Positions 11,201 to 23,412 of a stretch of 64,000 bases of DNA are shown here, one piece after another; position 1 is the stretch's first letter, and each line of letters begins with the position of its first letter. Both the position numbers and the translations under genes were made by a program. The DNA comes from Copromyces sp. CBS 386.78 (Eukaryota; Ascomycota; Sordariomycetes; Sordariales; Sordariaceae). Location of the stretch: NCBI GenBank assembly GCA_030685235.1, contig MU839117.1, positions 186,001 to 250,000 on the forward strand. Direction: 5' to 3'. Below the pieces are notes generated by a model, which had not been told where the DNA came from, did no database searches, and worked only from the letters and a program-made list of their open reading frames with translations.

Positions 11201-13865
11201 CCGGTGAGGAGAAGAGAGCTGTTGGATGGGTCAAATGGAACGTGTACAAGGCATACTACAAGGCCAGCGGTGGTGCCTTGAAATGGGCTCTAGGCATGGC
11301 TGTGCTCTTTATTGGTCACGGTCTGGGTATTGTTCGTACATGGAGTCTCAAGGAACTTGCTCAAAGAGCCGCGTTCGTTGAAGCAAACTCCAAGACGCCG
11401 TCCACGGTTCAGTATCATCAAACGTACAGCCAGATGACTTTTGGATACGCTGCTGACCATCCTACTGCTTGGAATGCCAAGCTCAGTATTCGCTTTTGTA
11501 AGTCCAAAGACCAGGATACAAACCATGCTGGAAAAGTGTTAGCTGATTCGGTGTCACAGGGATCTCGACATATGCTCTAGTTTGCTTCCTCGTCGGTGTG
11601 TCTCAAATCGCCCGCGATGTTGCCTTCACCCTCATCGGAATGAGAGCCTCAAGAAAGCTTTTTCAACAGCTAACACATACGATCCTGCGGGCGCCCATTA
11701 GATGGATCGAAACCGTACCGGCAGGTCGTATCTTGAACCGTTTTACCTCAGATATTTCGGTCGTCGATAAACCACTGGCCACCCCGACGTTTACGTTCCT
11801 ACAAGCAGCCGTCCTCTTGATGATCATCGTCGTGACATGGTACGTAGACCTGCCTCTTATTCCATCATGCCATATCATAGTGGCACTGTGTGTTTACTAA
11901 CCCTCTCTACAGTTCCTCCGTTTCGCTCTCGGTCCTCTTCTTCGTCATACTTCTTTTCGCCCTCTACGTCTACATCGCCAGCAACTTCATACACGTCGCC
12001 AGAGTAGTCAAACGCCTAAAATCCGTCTCCAACTCCCCCATTTACGACCAGTTCAGTTCCGTGCTGTCCGGGTTAACAACTATCCGTGCCTTTAAACGCA
12101 CTCAGTCCTACACCTACACCTTGTACCAACTGATCGACGCCAACAGCTCCGCAAACTGGGCACAGCAGCTCTTGAAGCGATGGATGGGTTTCCGCATGGG
12201 CATGCTCGGCGCCGTCTTCGTCACCATCGTGGCCGGTGCCGTGGCACTGGGTGGTGTGGACGCTGCACTTGCGGGATTCAGTCTGTCCTTTGCCTTACGT
12301 TACACGTCCGCACTTACGTCTCTTCTCGAGGCCGTGACAGCGCTGGAATTGGGATTTAACTCCTGCGAGAGGGTACTGGAGTACATTGAGGTTGAGCGGG
12401 AAAGCGAACAGGGTATGGACGCCCCTGCGGCCTGGCCGGCGGAGGGGAGAATCGAAGTCGAGAACCTCACGGCTTCGTATGCCAGTGATCTCCCACCTGT
12501 CTTGTCCGATCTCAACTTCAGGGTCGGAGCCGGTGAGCGGGTTGGGATCGTTGGGCGGACAGGCGCCGGGAAGTCAACGCTTGCCTCTGTTCTGTTTCGT
12601 CTCCTGGAACCTGGTAGAGGCTCGATCCGCATTGATGGTCTTGATATTTCCACCTTGAGGCTGACACAGCTGCGAAAAAACCTCGTCATTATCCCCCAGG
12701 ACCCGTTCCTTTTCTCGTAAGCTCGAGAAGTTGACCTGTCCCCCCTTTTTTAGTTTCGATACTGATGCATTCTGTCAACAGGGGCACCTTACGTTCCAAT
12801 TTAGATACCGAAGGCCGTCTAGACGACACAGAGATATACGACGCCCTACGACGTGTCAACCTAATCGGTTCAACCTACAACAATATGAGTTACCCGCCAT
12901 CACTCTACACACCAGTGATGGGTCCCAGCACAGCCGCCCCTTCAGTTCCAAACACAGCCGCCACCACGCCACTCCTAGCACCCGTTATTCCACCACCAAC
13001 TGTGGACATCACAGTCGAGCCCGCCGCCCAAGAAGTCGACATGTTCGACGACATCCACACCCTCGGCGACAACCGGGTCCAAATCACCCCTTTCATCCTC
13101 GACACCAACGACAACGACCCCCTGGATCTCCTCACTTTCGATTCCCACCTAGAAGATCCAACACCAGTCACCCCCCTCCCTGAAATCGAACAACAACAAC
13201 CCGCAGCCGAGCCCTCAGCACCAGAAGAAGAACCCCTCTCCCCACCTCCCGTATCCCTTCCCGCCCCTCTCCTCCCACTCCCCCCATCGCCCTCCCTCTC
13301 CACCACAACCGCCAGCACCGCCACCGTTAACCGTCAGGTGTTCAACCCTTTCACCAACCTCTCCCACCCCATCACCACAGGCGGCTCCAACCTCAGCCAA
13401 GGCCAGCGGCAGCTCGTCTGCCTCGCGCGCGCTTTACTCACCCGCCCCAAAATCATGGTTTTGGACGAGGCCACGTCGGCCATCGACCAGGACACCGACG
13501 CGGTCATCCAGCGGTCGTTGCGCGAGTGTATTGAGAGTACTGGCACCACGGTGTTGGTGATTGCTCATCGGTTATCGACTGTGGCGGACTTTGATAAAGT
13601 GTTGGTGCTGGATAAAGGAAGGGTGGTGGAGTTTGGGGCGCCGGGGGAGTTGGTGAGGAGGGGGATTCAGAGGGATAAGGATCGGCAGAGGGCGGGAAAG
13701 CAGCGGGAAGGGGATGAAAGTGTCGGTAGTAGTGAGTATTTTGGTGATGATGAAGGTTCGGGGGAGGATGGGGAAGAAGGCGATATGAGTACGTTTTGGG
13801 GTCTGGTGAAGAAGAGCGCGGAACGGGATAGGTTGGTGGAGATGCTTCTGGGGGAAGATTCATGA
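8293..13865 (+). CDS. ABC transporter, subfamily C (MRP-like), 1744 aa
   Basis: Six exons: 8293-8667, 8744-9666, 9729-11497, 11560-11839, 11913-12716, 12782-13865; all junctions keep frame and give ABCC motifs. A hydrophobic N-terminal region is followed by TMD1, NBD1, TMD2 and NBD2. NBD1 has Walker A GKTGSGKS (about 686-693) and signature LSGGQ (795-799), but its Walker B reads VVMDN, with Asn where the catalytic Glu would be. NBD2 has Walker A GRTGAGKS, a Q-loop in IPQDPFLFS, signature NLSQGQ and a canonical [10 protein letters not shown], followed by the H-loop IAHRLST. This asymmetry is usual for ABCC exporters. Unusual is a Pro/Ser/acid-rich insertion of about 155 residues (1413-1568) between the helical part and the signature of NBD2. 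It probably sits in the plasma or vacuolar membrane and exports organic anions or drugs; the substrate is unknown. Confidence 0.93.
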
Positions 13866-14108
13866 AGACAGAAGCCTAAGTAAGGCATCCGCGTAGTTGG
13901 GCAAGTTCAGGTTGGGAAGGAAAGGAGCACGAGAAAGAACCAAGAGAGGTTGAGTTTGAGTAGCTGGTGACACTGGAGTCACTGGACGGTAATTTTCGTG
14001 AAGTTGGCGTTGCCTTTATGTAGCGTTGCCATGTTGAATACTATATATTCCGCCACTGGTAATAGAGAAACGGTCCGCTGCTGGCAATGTTGTGTATCAC
14101 ACTGGACA

Positions 14109-16162
14109 TCACATAATGTCTATGTTAAGGATCTTGATATCCTCCACTGGCTTATCCTTGTGTGTCTTGACGTTCTCGATGCGGTGAATGACATCCAATC
14201 CCTGGACACCGCGACCGAAAATGGTGTGCTTGTTATCAAGCCATGGCTATTCTCTTGGTTAGTATCGAGGATGTACTGGAAGTGGAAAGACCTGGGACTT
14301 GAAGCTTACCGTCTTTTCTGTCGTAATGAAGAACTGACTCCCGTTAGTATTGGGACCAGCGTTCGCCATGCTGACCGTATATGGCTTGTCGTGCTTCAAG
14401 CTGCTAAACTCGTCCTCGAACTCCCTGCCCCATATACTCTCGCCACCTGTTCCGTCGCCGAGAGGATCGCCACCTTGAATCATGAACTTCCGTATTACAC
14501 GGTGGAAGATGGTGTTGTTGTAGTAGCCACGTTTGGCATGCGTGACAAAGTTCTCCACAGCCTTGGGGGCGGCATCCGGGAAGAGCCTGATGTGAATGTC
14601 GCCGTACGTGGTATGGATAACGGCCGACTGTCCTGTCTCGGCCACCTTCTTCTGCTCCGCCTTCTTTGGTCCTCCCAATACTGTTGGCTTCTCGTTCTGG
14701 ACGTCTCTGGTCGACTTGGAGATCTCTTCGTCGTTTGTGAACATGTAGAAGCGAACCTTGCCCACGCCGGTCGCTATTAGCATGGGGTCTCTTGTCTCTG
14801 ATTCCTGTAGAAGTGGGTTGGCAGACGCTGCCATGGCAACTGTTGTCACGCCTTTTTTCTGAGGCTGGCCTTGGTAAATGGCTAGAGTAAGAGGCCTGAA
14901 CCCTTCCTCCTTGCCGTACACCTTGGTAACCTGGTTGGTGTAGGTGTTGAGGACCTTGATACCCAGATATGAACCGTAGAGGATGAAATGTCCTGATTCG
15001 TCAAAGACAACGTTGAACTTGTTCTGTAGTGCTGGTGACTCGATTTCCCTTTCTTGGGCGATGCGGCGGCCGAACTCTACGGCGTCAAGCTTCTGTAGTG
15101 CGGTACCAGCCTGCTGCATTTCCTCCACGACCTTGAGAGACTCGTCGTATGTGCGTTGTAGTTTTCCAGAAGCAAAATCGAAGATGCGAATCTTCCGATC
15201 TGGGAAAGAGACGGTGACGAATCGGTTGCCGTCGGGGGACAGCGTGAGGGACGTTGGCACAGCCTTTGCCTTTTTGAACTCGAACAGATTTGTTGCGCTC
15301 TTGAACTTGAAGACCGACTCGGGCTTCTCGTAGGAGCCACTCGGTTGCCAATATTCGACCATGCCCCCGTCGTCCGCCGACACCACGCAGTCGTATCTGT
15401 CGTTGAAAGCCATGATCCCTACTGGGCTCCGGTGCAACCCACTGATGGTATGGAACGGCTTTTCTTGCTGACCACGTCCGTCATAGAGATGGATGACAGG
15501 CTTTTCCTCCTCCGAAACTGCTAGGATGGGCAGAGGGGCACCCTTCTTGTGCACCCAGCAGACACATTTTGGTACGTAGTCGAGTTGAAGAACGGCGAGT
15601 AGATCAAAGGCATTGACGTCGAACAACTTGATGGTCTTGTCGGCACCGGCTGTAGCAAAACTGCGGCCGTCTTGGCTTACGGAAACGGACTTGATCTCGC
15701 CAAGATGAGCCTTGTATTCTTTGACGAACTCGATTTCCCCGGTGACCTTCTTCCAGAACTTGACAACGCCGTCGATCGAAGTGGTGATCAAGAAGTCGGT
15801 GATGGGCGTCATCGTGAGGAAGGTCAATTGTTCCTTGTGCATCAAGGACTTGGAATATCGGGCGGACTTGGGCATGGCCTTCAGGTACAGCTTCTCGTAG
15901 GGAAGAACGCGGCGCTTCTTCTTGGGCGCCTCGGCCGAGGGCAGCTGGGGGCCCATATCATCGTCGGACGAGCTATCTGCATGATAACGCGCTGTTGTCA
16001 GCTCGTGGAATCGCAGATGTTTGCGATGGGCAATTGGGGTGATGGGGAAAAGGGTCAAGACCACTTACCATCTCCAGAACCGTCCTGTGTAACGCCCTCT
16101 GTGAATTCTTCATGCGTGCGCTTGTTCGACTTGACGTCATCTTCTGCTTTATTCGATTCCAT
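14109..16162 (-). CDS. WD40-repeat cyclophilin peptidyl-prolyl isomerase (PPWD1 type), 632 aa
   Basis: Three exons on the minus strand: 16162-16069, 15976-14310, 14246-14109. The long single ORF starts inside intron 1. The true N-terminus [20 protein letters not shown] joins to [13 protein letters not shown], an acidic lead typical of the family. Next come four or more WD-like repeats (about residues 80-400, e.g. [16 protein letters not shown]). The C-terminal cyclophilin domain (about 475-632) carries [23 protein letters not shown] and [11 protein letters not shown], so the Arg, Phe, Gln, Phe and Trp of the active site are kept. PPWD1-type cyclophilins are nuclear and associate with the spliceosome. 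It converges with the ABC transporter gene, 243 bp away. Confidence 0.95.
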
Positions 16163-16748
16163 TTTGATGTTCGGTCGGCGGTATTCGGTTGGAAAGACTT
16201 GATTCGGAAATTGGAAAGGTTATCCAAGGAGCATCGAGTGTCTTCAAGAACCACGGTAGTCAATTGCGCCTGAAGATAGATGGTGGATGTGGTCGTGGCG
16301 CGAGAGGGCGTGTAAAGAATTAGATGGGACGGGATGTTGTCGCGACACGGGACGGGCCACCATAATTCTAGGCGCAGATCGGTGGTTCCTGCGTGTCCTC
16401 CGCCAGCGGGAGGTTTAAAGTGGGGCTACGAAGATGTTTCTTCAGGGTAGGTGAGCAAAATGCGATCTAAAACGAAACCACGTCCAAAGCTGGCGGGAGA
16501 CCGGCACGATCGGTCATGGATCGCCTCACCCCAGCACGTGAAAGCAGGTTTTCGGCGTTTTCCTTCCTGTTCGTTCTTTAGCATCTGAGACATGAGGTGT
16601 TTTCTGTCTGTTTTTTTTTTTTGAACACTTGTACTTCGTCTTTCGCTCAGATTATTCCTCAAACATCTGTTCCGACTCAACTCATTCTTCATTCTTCATT
16701 CTTCATTCTACCGTTCACCATATCTTCTTCACCATCGCGCCCGCAACC
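16163..16748. promoter_or_regulatory. Bidirectional promoter region (cyclophilin / AIG1-like)
   Basis: Divergent starts at 16162 (minus) and 16749 (plus) share 586 bp. It contains a T run near 16609-16621 and a pyrimidine-rich leader before the AIG1-like ATG. No specific operator was identified. Confidence 0.5.
16683..16709 (+). repeat. Short tandem repeat, 7-nt unit ATTCTTC
   Basis: Almost four direct copies of ATTCTTC in the probable 5' leader of the AIG1-like gene, 40 bp before its ATG. It is a microsatellite that may vary between strains. Confidence 0.8.
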
Positions 16749-17632
16749 ATGACAAGGCATCCCCTGCAGCGTGTCGCTTCTCCATCGCGGAGTCTTTCCG
16801 CCCTCGTACACTTACTCGGGATGGCTTCATTCATGGCCAGCTTCAGTTACCTGCGGCTGTTCCCGCAGAAGCTTCATCTTGGTTTTGGAGGGCACTTCAA
16901 GTTCCTGACCATCATCGGCCTGGGTCTAGCACTTGTCACGTTTGCAGTTGGCTTGCTTGCGGATCTCACCTTGAGCCCGAGCCTGTTCAGGATCAAGAAT
17001 GTCCTCTCGGTCTGTTCTGCGCCTTTGGCCGTTCTTATAAGCACCCTCTACTGGGGCATTTGTGCCATAAATAAGAACCTGGTTGTGCCGCCCGATATGG
17101 CCATTCCTGTTCTGTCGGATGTGTATGAAAACCCACCGTGGCTGTCATCTCTCGGTTGTGTGCCAAACTGGTGTAATCGGTGTTGTGGCTAACAAACACT
17201 TACCTAACAGAGGATTCCATGCCATGCCGGCTATCATGCTGACGTTGGATTTGATGCTGCTGAGCCCCCCGTGGACAGTCAGAGGATATGGTGCCATGAC
17301 TATCAGTACGACCATAGCATTCCTTTACTGGGGCTGGGTTGAACTCTGCTTCTCCAAGAACGGATGGTAAGGACGAGATGAGGCAACGGCCCTGGCGGAA
17401 ACATGCATACCTTTCCTTGACACCCTCGAGACTTGGCTAGATGTCTAACCGCTTTGATAGGTATCCGTACCCGATTTTCGATATCCTCAACACTTGGCAA
17501 CGAGTCTTGTTGTTTACCTTTTCGGCGGTGTTGATGACCGGTAGCACAATGGCTTTGAAGTGGGTTTATGGCAAGATCAACGGCATCGAGAAGTTCAAGG
17601 AGGATGCTTTGCACCCTCTCAAGGACGAGTGA
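16749..17632 (+). CDS. FAR-17a/AIG1-like membrane protein, 233 aa
   Basis: Three exons: 16749-17122, 17211-17366, 17461-17632. The donor GTATGA at 17123 is chosen over an overlapping GTGTAT because only it restores the frame into GFHAMPAIMLTLDLM. The product has about six hydrophobic segments (e.g. FLTIIGLGLALVTFAVGLLA, GYGAMTISTTIAFLYWGW). The invariant His of the family lies in GFHAMP, and a Thr lies in the second hydrophobic segment. AIG1 and ADTRP in mammals are membrane threonine hydrolases of fatty-acid esters of hydroxy fatty acids. Fungal members are uncharacterised, so hydrolase activity here is inference. The C-terminus is short and cytosolic-looking, ending in LHPLKDE. Confidence 0.85.
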
Positions 17633-18790
17633 TGGATGGTTCGGGGGTGAAACTTGGCTCTGGAGTCAGTCTAACAATCCAACCAAACAATGCCGACATG
17701 GAATCGGCGATTGACCCTTGACTATTGGTCCGTTGTTCTGGTCGTCATGCCACTGGATGTTATTTGAATTACTGAGACCGTAGTTGAACCTCATTTGCGT
17801 CCTGCCTTTCGAAAAAGTTGACACTCTGAGAACTGCTGATACCATAGACAGTCGAGATATCGATGTTGTTGCCAGGTATTGTGAACAGTCAGTTACCGTT
17901 TCGAAGAACATCCAAAGGCGAGCATCCCGGGGCGGACCATGGGACCGGCCAATAACACCGATGTGTCTCTCCACAAAAGGATGAAGGATTACTACTTCGT
18001 GAGCATGAGCCGTAGGATGGCAGATGGTGAACTTTGTTCCTGAATATCACTTGCCCTTGAACGAGTGCTCACCATTCGGGGTTTTGCCATTGGTTTACAT
18101 TGAAGAGGCGGCCGTGGATATGGATCAGCTCCGTGTCTGACTCTTACACGGCCATAGCCGGTGCTACCTCTACCCAGGTCTGTGCCTTGACGTACCAACT
18201 CGGTGTCTCCCTTTCGATCTACTCAGACCTTTGGTGTTCTTCTTCGAGAAAAAAAAAATGAGGCTCTGGTCGTGTTGCATATGATTTTGATGACACCTTT
18301 CGAATTCCTCTTGTGTCGACAGCTTGAACTTTGGGTTCCTTGATCGGCCTTTCTCTCCCAATGACCCCACGCGGCTGACCCACAATGGGTAGGGCGTTCC
18401 AACGACGACCCCTAGCGCTGCCAGCAGTCCTGAGTATCGCTACTTGCGCCCCGCTGCACCGGCACCGTATTTGCATTAGATCTGAGTATCGGGTACCTCC
18501 GAGGGGAGTGTGGTGTCATTGCAGGTTGCAGTGGTTGCCCCTCCTAAATTTTAAGGTTCCGTTCCCAATACTGGACAGGAGCTGTCGAGTCCCCTTGCCG
18601 CCACCACGGCCGCGCTGAAAAAAAGATTCATGGTTTTCTCCCCCACAGACCGTGGTTCCGTTCTTTGACTCATAGTATTCGTTCGAAATTCGTTTGGATA
18701 AAAGCTGAGGGTTCTCCTTAGTTCCCGGCCCCATCTACCGTTTTGCACATAGCTTGTTCCACGGCACATAGAAAATCACAAGTCCTCAAC
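17633..18790. other. Intergenic, 3' flank of AIG1-like gene and ARO3-type promoter
   Basis: About 1.16 kb without a supported gene. Small ORFs (e.g. 18385-18618) have no motif. The proximal part holds a TGACTCA element (see separate entry). Confidence 0.5.
18666..18672 (+). promoter_or_regulatory. TGACTCA site (Gcn4/CPC1-type) upstream of DAHP synthase
   Basis: A perfect TGACTCA lies 119 bp before the ATG of the ARO3-type gene. This heptamer is the optimal binding site of yeast Gcn4 and its filamentous-fungal orthologue CPC1/CpcA, which activate amino-acid biosynthesis genes, ARO3 among them. Position and gene identity make function likely. A second copy lies in intron 1. Confidence 0.65.
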
Positions 18791-20128
<1,338 letters not shown>

Positions 20129-21162
20129 GTCATGTCTTTTTTCTGGTCTTGTTTGCTTTTATGGTTCACGGGTCATTTAATGGGTTTATACCAGATCCCA
20201 CATAAGGGATAATATATGCTGGCGCGGACATGGGAAATACAAAAGTTGACGTTTTCTGCATATGGTGTGTTGTTGTTGTTGTTTTTACCGAGAGTGTGTG
20301 TTAAAACATCTGCAAAGTGGCCATCAAGACAATAAAGGAGGTTAAAGATGGAAGGGGGGGTTGGATCTCAAAAAAAAAGAAGGAAAAGGTCACAATGTTT
20401 CTGATGATTATATGCGTACTCATCCAGCATCGAACCCAGTTTTGCGTTTGGTTGAATGCAATTGTGGTCATGTATTGGGGTGAACCGCGATGGGTGTTTT
20501 GTGGTGACGAAAGTCGAGCTTCACCTGCGATTACGGAGCTAAGACATACGTAGTATGTGGTACATGGATAGCTTCAAACTTTGTCTTGGCAGCTTTTACC
20601 CAGCTTGAGCCCGGTGACGTTGGATCGCCGTGAAAGCTGAAGATGGAAGGAGGGGCGGACGGCGGCGGCGGGAGCTTGGACGTGTTTGATTTGGGTCGAC
20701 GCTGGCTGGCTGGATTGATGCTGATGCCGATGCTGATGGCCAGCTCCCAGCTGTCAGCCCAGATGGATTGGTTGCTTGTGAAACTTGCAGCCGGGCCCGG
20801 ATTCCATGGGCTCGCTGAAGTCTGAGTGCTCGCAGAGAGCGCTGTGGCCCGCGGGCAGAATGAGGTAAATTAGTGCGGAAAATCCATGGGCCGGGCCCGA
20901 GGGGAGTGCAAAAGCTCGAAAGGCTGCGCGGTGATTGGCCCAGCCAATCAGATGGCCAGTGTTCCTAAGATTCCCGAAATTCAAGAAACCTACGGTCCTG
21001 TCCTACGACGCTACGTGAAGGGAATCGACCGACCTTGCACCTGGACGGACCTGCTCGACCTTCCCGCCCGCCAGACCTGATACTGTCATCGACATTGCCA
21101 ACCAAATTGGCCTTGTCCCCGAACCCGCGATACTTTCTTAAGCTTCGCTCAGCTTGCCCACC
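20129..21162. other. Intergenic, 3' flank of ARO3-type gene and cytochrome c1 promoter
   Basis: About 1 kb with no supported gene. It contains a short GTT/TGT microsatellite near 20270-20285. The distal part is GC-rich with an inverted CCAAT pair at 20932-20950 and is the likely promoter of the cytochrome c1 gene. Confidence 0.5.
20932..20950. promoter_or_regulatory. Inverted CCAAT-box pair upstream of cytochrome c1
   Basis: TGATTGG and CCAATCA form a perfect 7-bp inverted repeat separated by 5 bp, 213 bp upstream of the cytochrome c1 ATG. CCAAT boxes bind the HAP/CBC complex, which in yeast activates respiratory genes including CYT1. Two facing sites this close are unlikely by chance. That HAP acts here is inference. 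Confidence 0.6.
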
Positions 21163-22625
21163 ATGCTGGCGAGGACCGCCCTGCGCTCGACGCGCACCTT
21201 TGCCAGCGCGAAAAATGGCGCCTTCAACTTTGCCAAGGTTCGTCTCGAATTGCTTCGACAACTCTAAAGTCCTCGTCCACATGCCCCTTCAAACGCCTAG
21301 ATCTCGGCCGCATCGCCACTCGACCGGCCGGGCCTGGGCCGGCTTGAGCTACCGTCCACCTACTGCGAGCTCCCGGCCCGGGACCTAGTCGCCCGACCGT
21401 CCCCGCCCCGGCCGAGCCATCCTGTTCTTGTCTCCTTCACACACTCTCGCGCTCCTCGAGGAAAGCTAACGGACGTCCCCCGGCAGCGTTCGGCTTCCAC
21501 CCAGAGCTCCGGCGCCGCTGCCGAGTCTCCCCTCCGCCTGAACATCGCTGCCGCCGCCGCTACCGCCGTCGCCGCCGGCTCGATCGCCTGGTACTACCAT
21601 CTTTATGGATCCGCTTCCGCCATGACTCCGGCTGAGGAAGGGTGAGTCCCCCGCGATCGATCCGACCCGACGCCCCCGTTCTAGCCGTTGGACCGAGGTC
21701 TGCCTCTCGGCTTCTGAGGCATATACGACCGAGCTCGACTAGTAGCTTGAATTTGGGCATGGAATGACACAAGGCTTACCGTTAACGCAGTCTCCATGCT
21801 ACCAAGTACCCCTGGGTCCACCAGGAGTGGTTCAAGACCTTCGATCACCAGGCGTAAGCAACCACCACCCCTACTACCAAGCCTATCCGAGGCCGCGGCC
21901 CCCTTTTCAAAATGACTCTCTAGCTCACGACCTTGTTTTCGCCCGACTGCAGTCTTCGCAGAGGTTTCCAGGTCTACCGTGAGGTCTGCGCCTCGTGCCA
22001 CTCTCTCAGCCGTGTCCCCTACCGCTCGCTTGTCGGCACCATCTTGACCGTCGATGAGGCCAAGGCTCTCGCCGAGGAGAACGAGTACGATACTGAGCCC
22101 AACGACCAGGGCGAGATCGAGAAGCGCCCCGGCAAGCTTTCCGACTACCTCCCCGATCCCTACAAGAACGACGAGGCCGCCCGTTTCGCCAACAACGGTG
22201 CCCTTCCTCCCGATCTTTCCTTGATTGTCAAGGCCCGCCACGGTGGCTGCGACTACATCTTCTCCCTCCTCACCGGCTACCCCGATGAGCCCCCCGCTGG
22301 TGCTACCGTTGGCGCCGGCCTCAACTTCAACCCCTATTTCCCCGGTACCGGTATCGCCATGGCCCGTGTCCTCTACGATGGCCTTGTCGACTACGAGGAT
22401 GGCACCCCCGCCTCCACCTCCCAGATGGCCAAGGATGTTGTTGAGTTCCTCAACTGGGCTGCTGAGCCCGAGATGGACGACCGCAAGCGCATGGGTATGA
22501 AGGTTTTGGTTGTCTCCTCTGTGCTCTTTGCCCTGAGCGTCTGGGTTAAGCGTTACAAGTGGGCTTGGCTCAAGTCGAGGAAGATCGTCTACGATCCTCC
22601 CAAGGAGTCCGCTACCCGCCACTAA
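21163..22625 (+). CDS. cyt1: Cytochrome c1, heme protein of respiratory complex III, 321 aa
   Basis: Four exons: 21163-21237, 21487-21641, 21791-21853, 21953-22625. The first intron uses a GTTCGT donor. The N-terminus [20 protein letters not shown] is a mitochondrial presequence. It is followed by the Ala-rich hydrophobic sorting segment [20 protein letters not shown], the usual bipartite signal for the intermembrane space. The mature part has [19 protein letters not shown] with the CxxCH heme site, [21 protein letters not shown], the axial Met region [13 protein letters not shown], and one C-terminal transmembrane anchor ([21 protein letters not shown]). It transfers electrons from the Rieske protein to cytochrome c. 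Length and all motifs fit the family. Confidence 0.97.
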
Positions 22626-23412
22626 TTTAGCATTGCCACAACAAAGGGCAAAGTCATGACATTCACATCATAACCCGTTGTGAGACGTGCGTGCTTTTCC
22701 CCTATCTTTTTTTGTGTATGTATCATATACTATTGCTGCCGAATTTTGCTCCCCCGTGTTCCTCTTGCGCGTCGGCCAGAAAGAGCAAAACGAAAAGGGA
22801 ATGGGCAGGGGCGCTATCGGTAGCCATGGGCAATGCGGGGACGTGCGGCGTGTTGGTTGAACATGAAGATGGTCGTAGAGTGTATAAATTCAAAGTTTTC
22901 GGTCTCAAATACAACCTAGACGTTATTTCCTATGTCAAAATATGTATAATGATATGGGTATGACGGGTGACGCTGGGCTTGCATGTGAGTGGATTACGAT
23001 ACGGTAATCACGGCAATGGCATTCTTGACGGGTGCCAAGAGTCTAAACATTTCTTTGTCGGCTAGATCCGTCTACATTATAATGTACGCCTCAACTTTGC
23101 GATGGTAAAGACAGAACACGCTTCATGATTCTCGCTTTCACATTTGTCGACTGCGAATCTTTTTTTTTGGTCGAATTCTGTGTATGCCAGTACAAAGTAT
23201 AGCAGAGGAAGCCCCTGGCTTGGCATTTGATTTGCCTTCCAAACAAAAGCTTGGTCTCTTCCCCCCCACTCCCTTCCCTTGCATTCACTCACAGATAACC
23301 TCAACTTGACTCCGAACTCATCGTAACATTTCCAAGCTCAGTTAAGCTCTACAATTGCTTCAAATCACACACATGGACCACCAATAATCTCCAATGGAAA
23401 AAGCCCAGCAAA
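22626..23412. other. Intergenic
   Basis: Contains the 3' UTR of the cytochrome c1 gene and the pyrimidine-rich leader of the next gene. A/T-rich runs occur around 22700-22730 and 23161. No gene is supported. Confidence 0.5.

Noticed and set aside
14259..16064. Single-exon reading of the cyclophilin gene starting [10 protein letters not shown]
   Set aside because: That start lies within an intron; the spliced first exon (from 16162) gives the acidic N-terminus expected of the family.
21681..22622. 313-codon antisense ORF over cytochrome c1
   Set aside because: Its Gly/Val/Leu-rich product is the reverse complement of biased sense codons; the sense frame is an unambiguous cytochrome c1.
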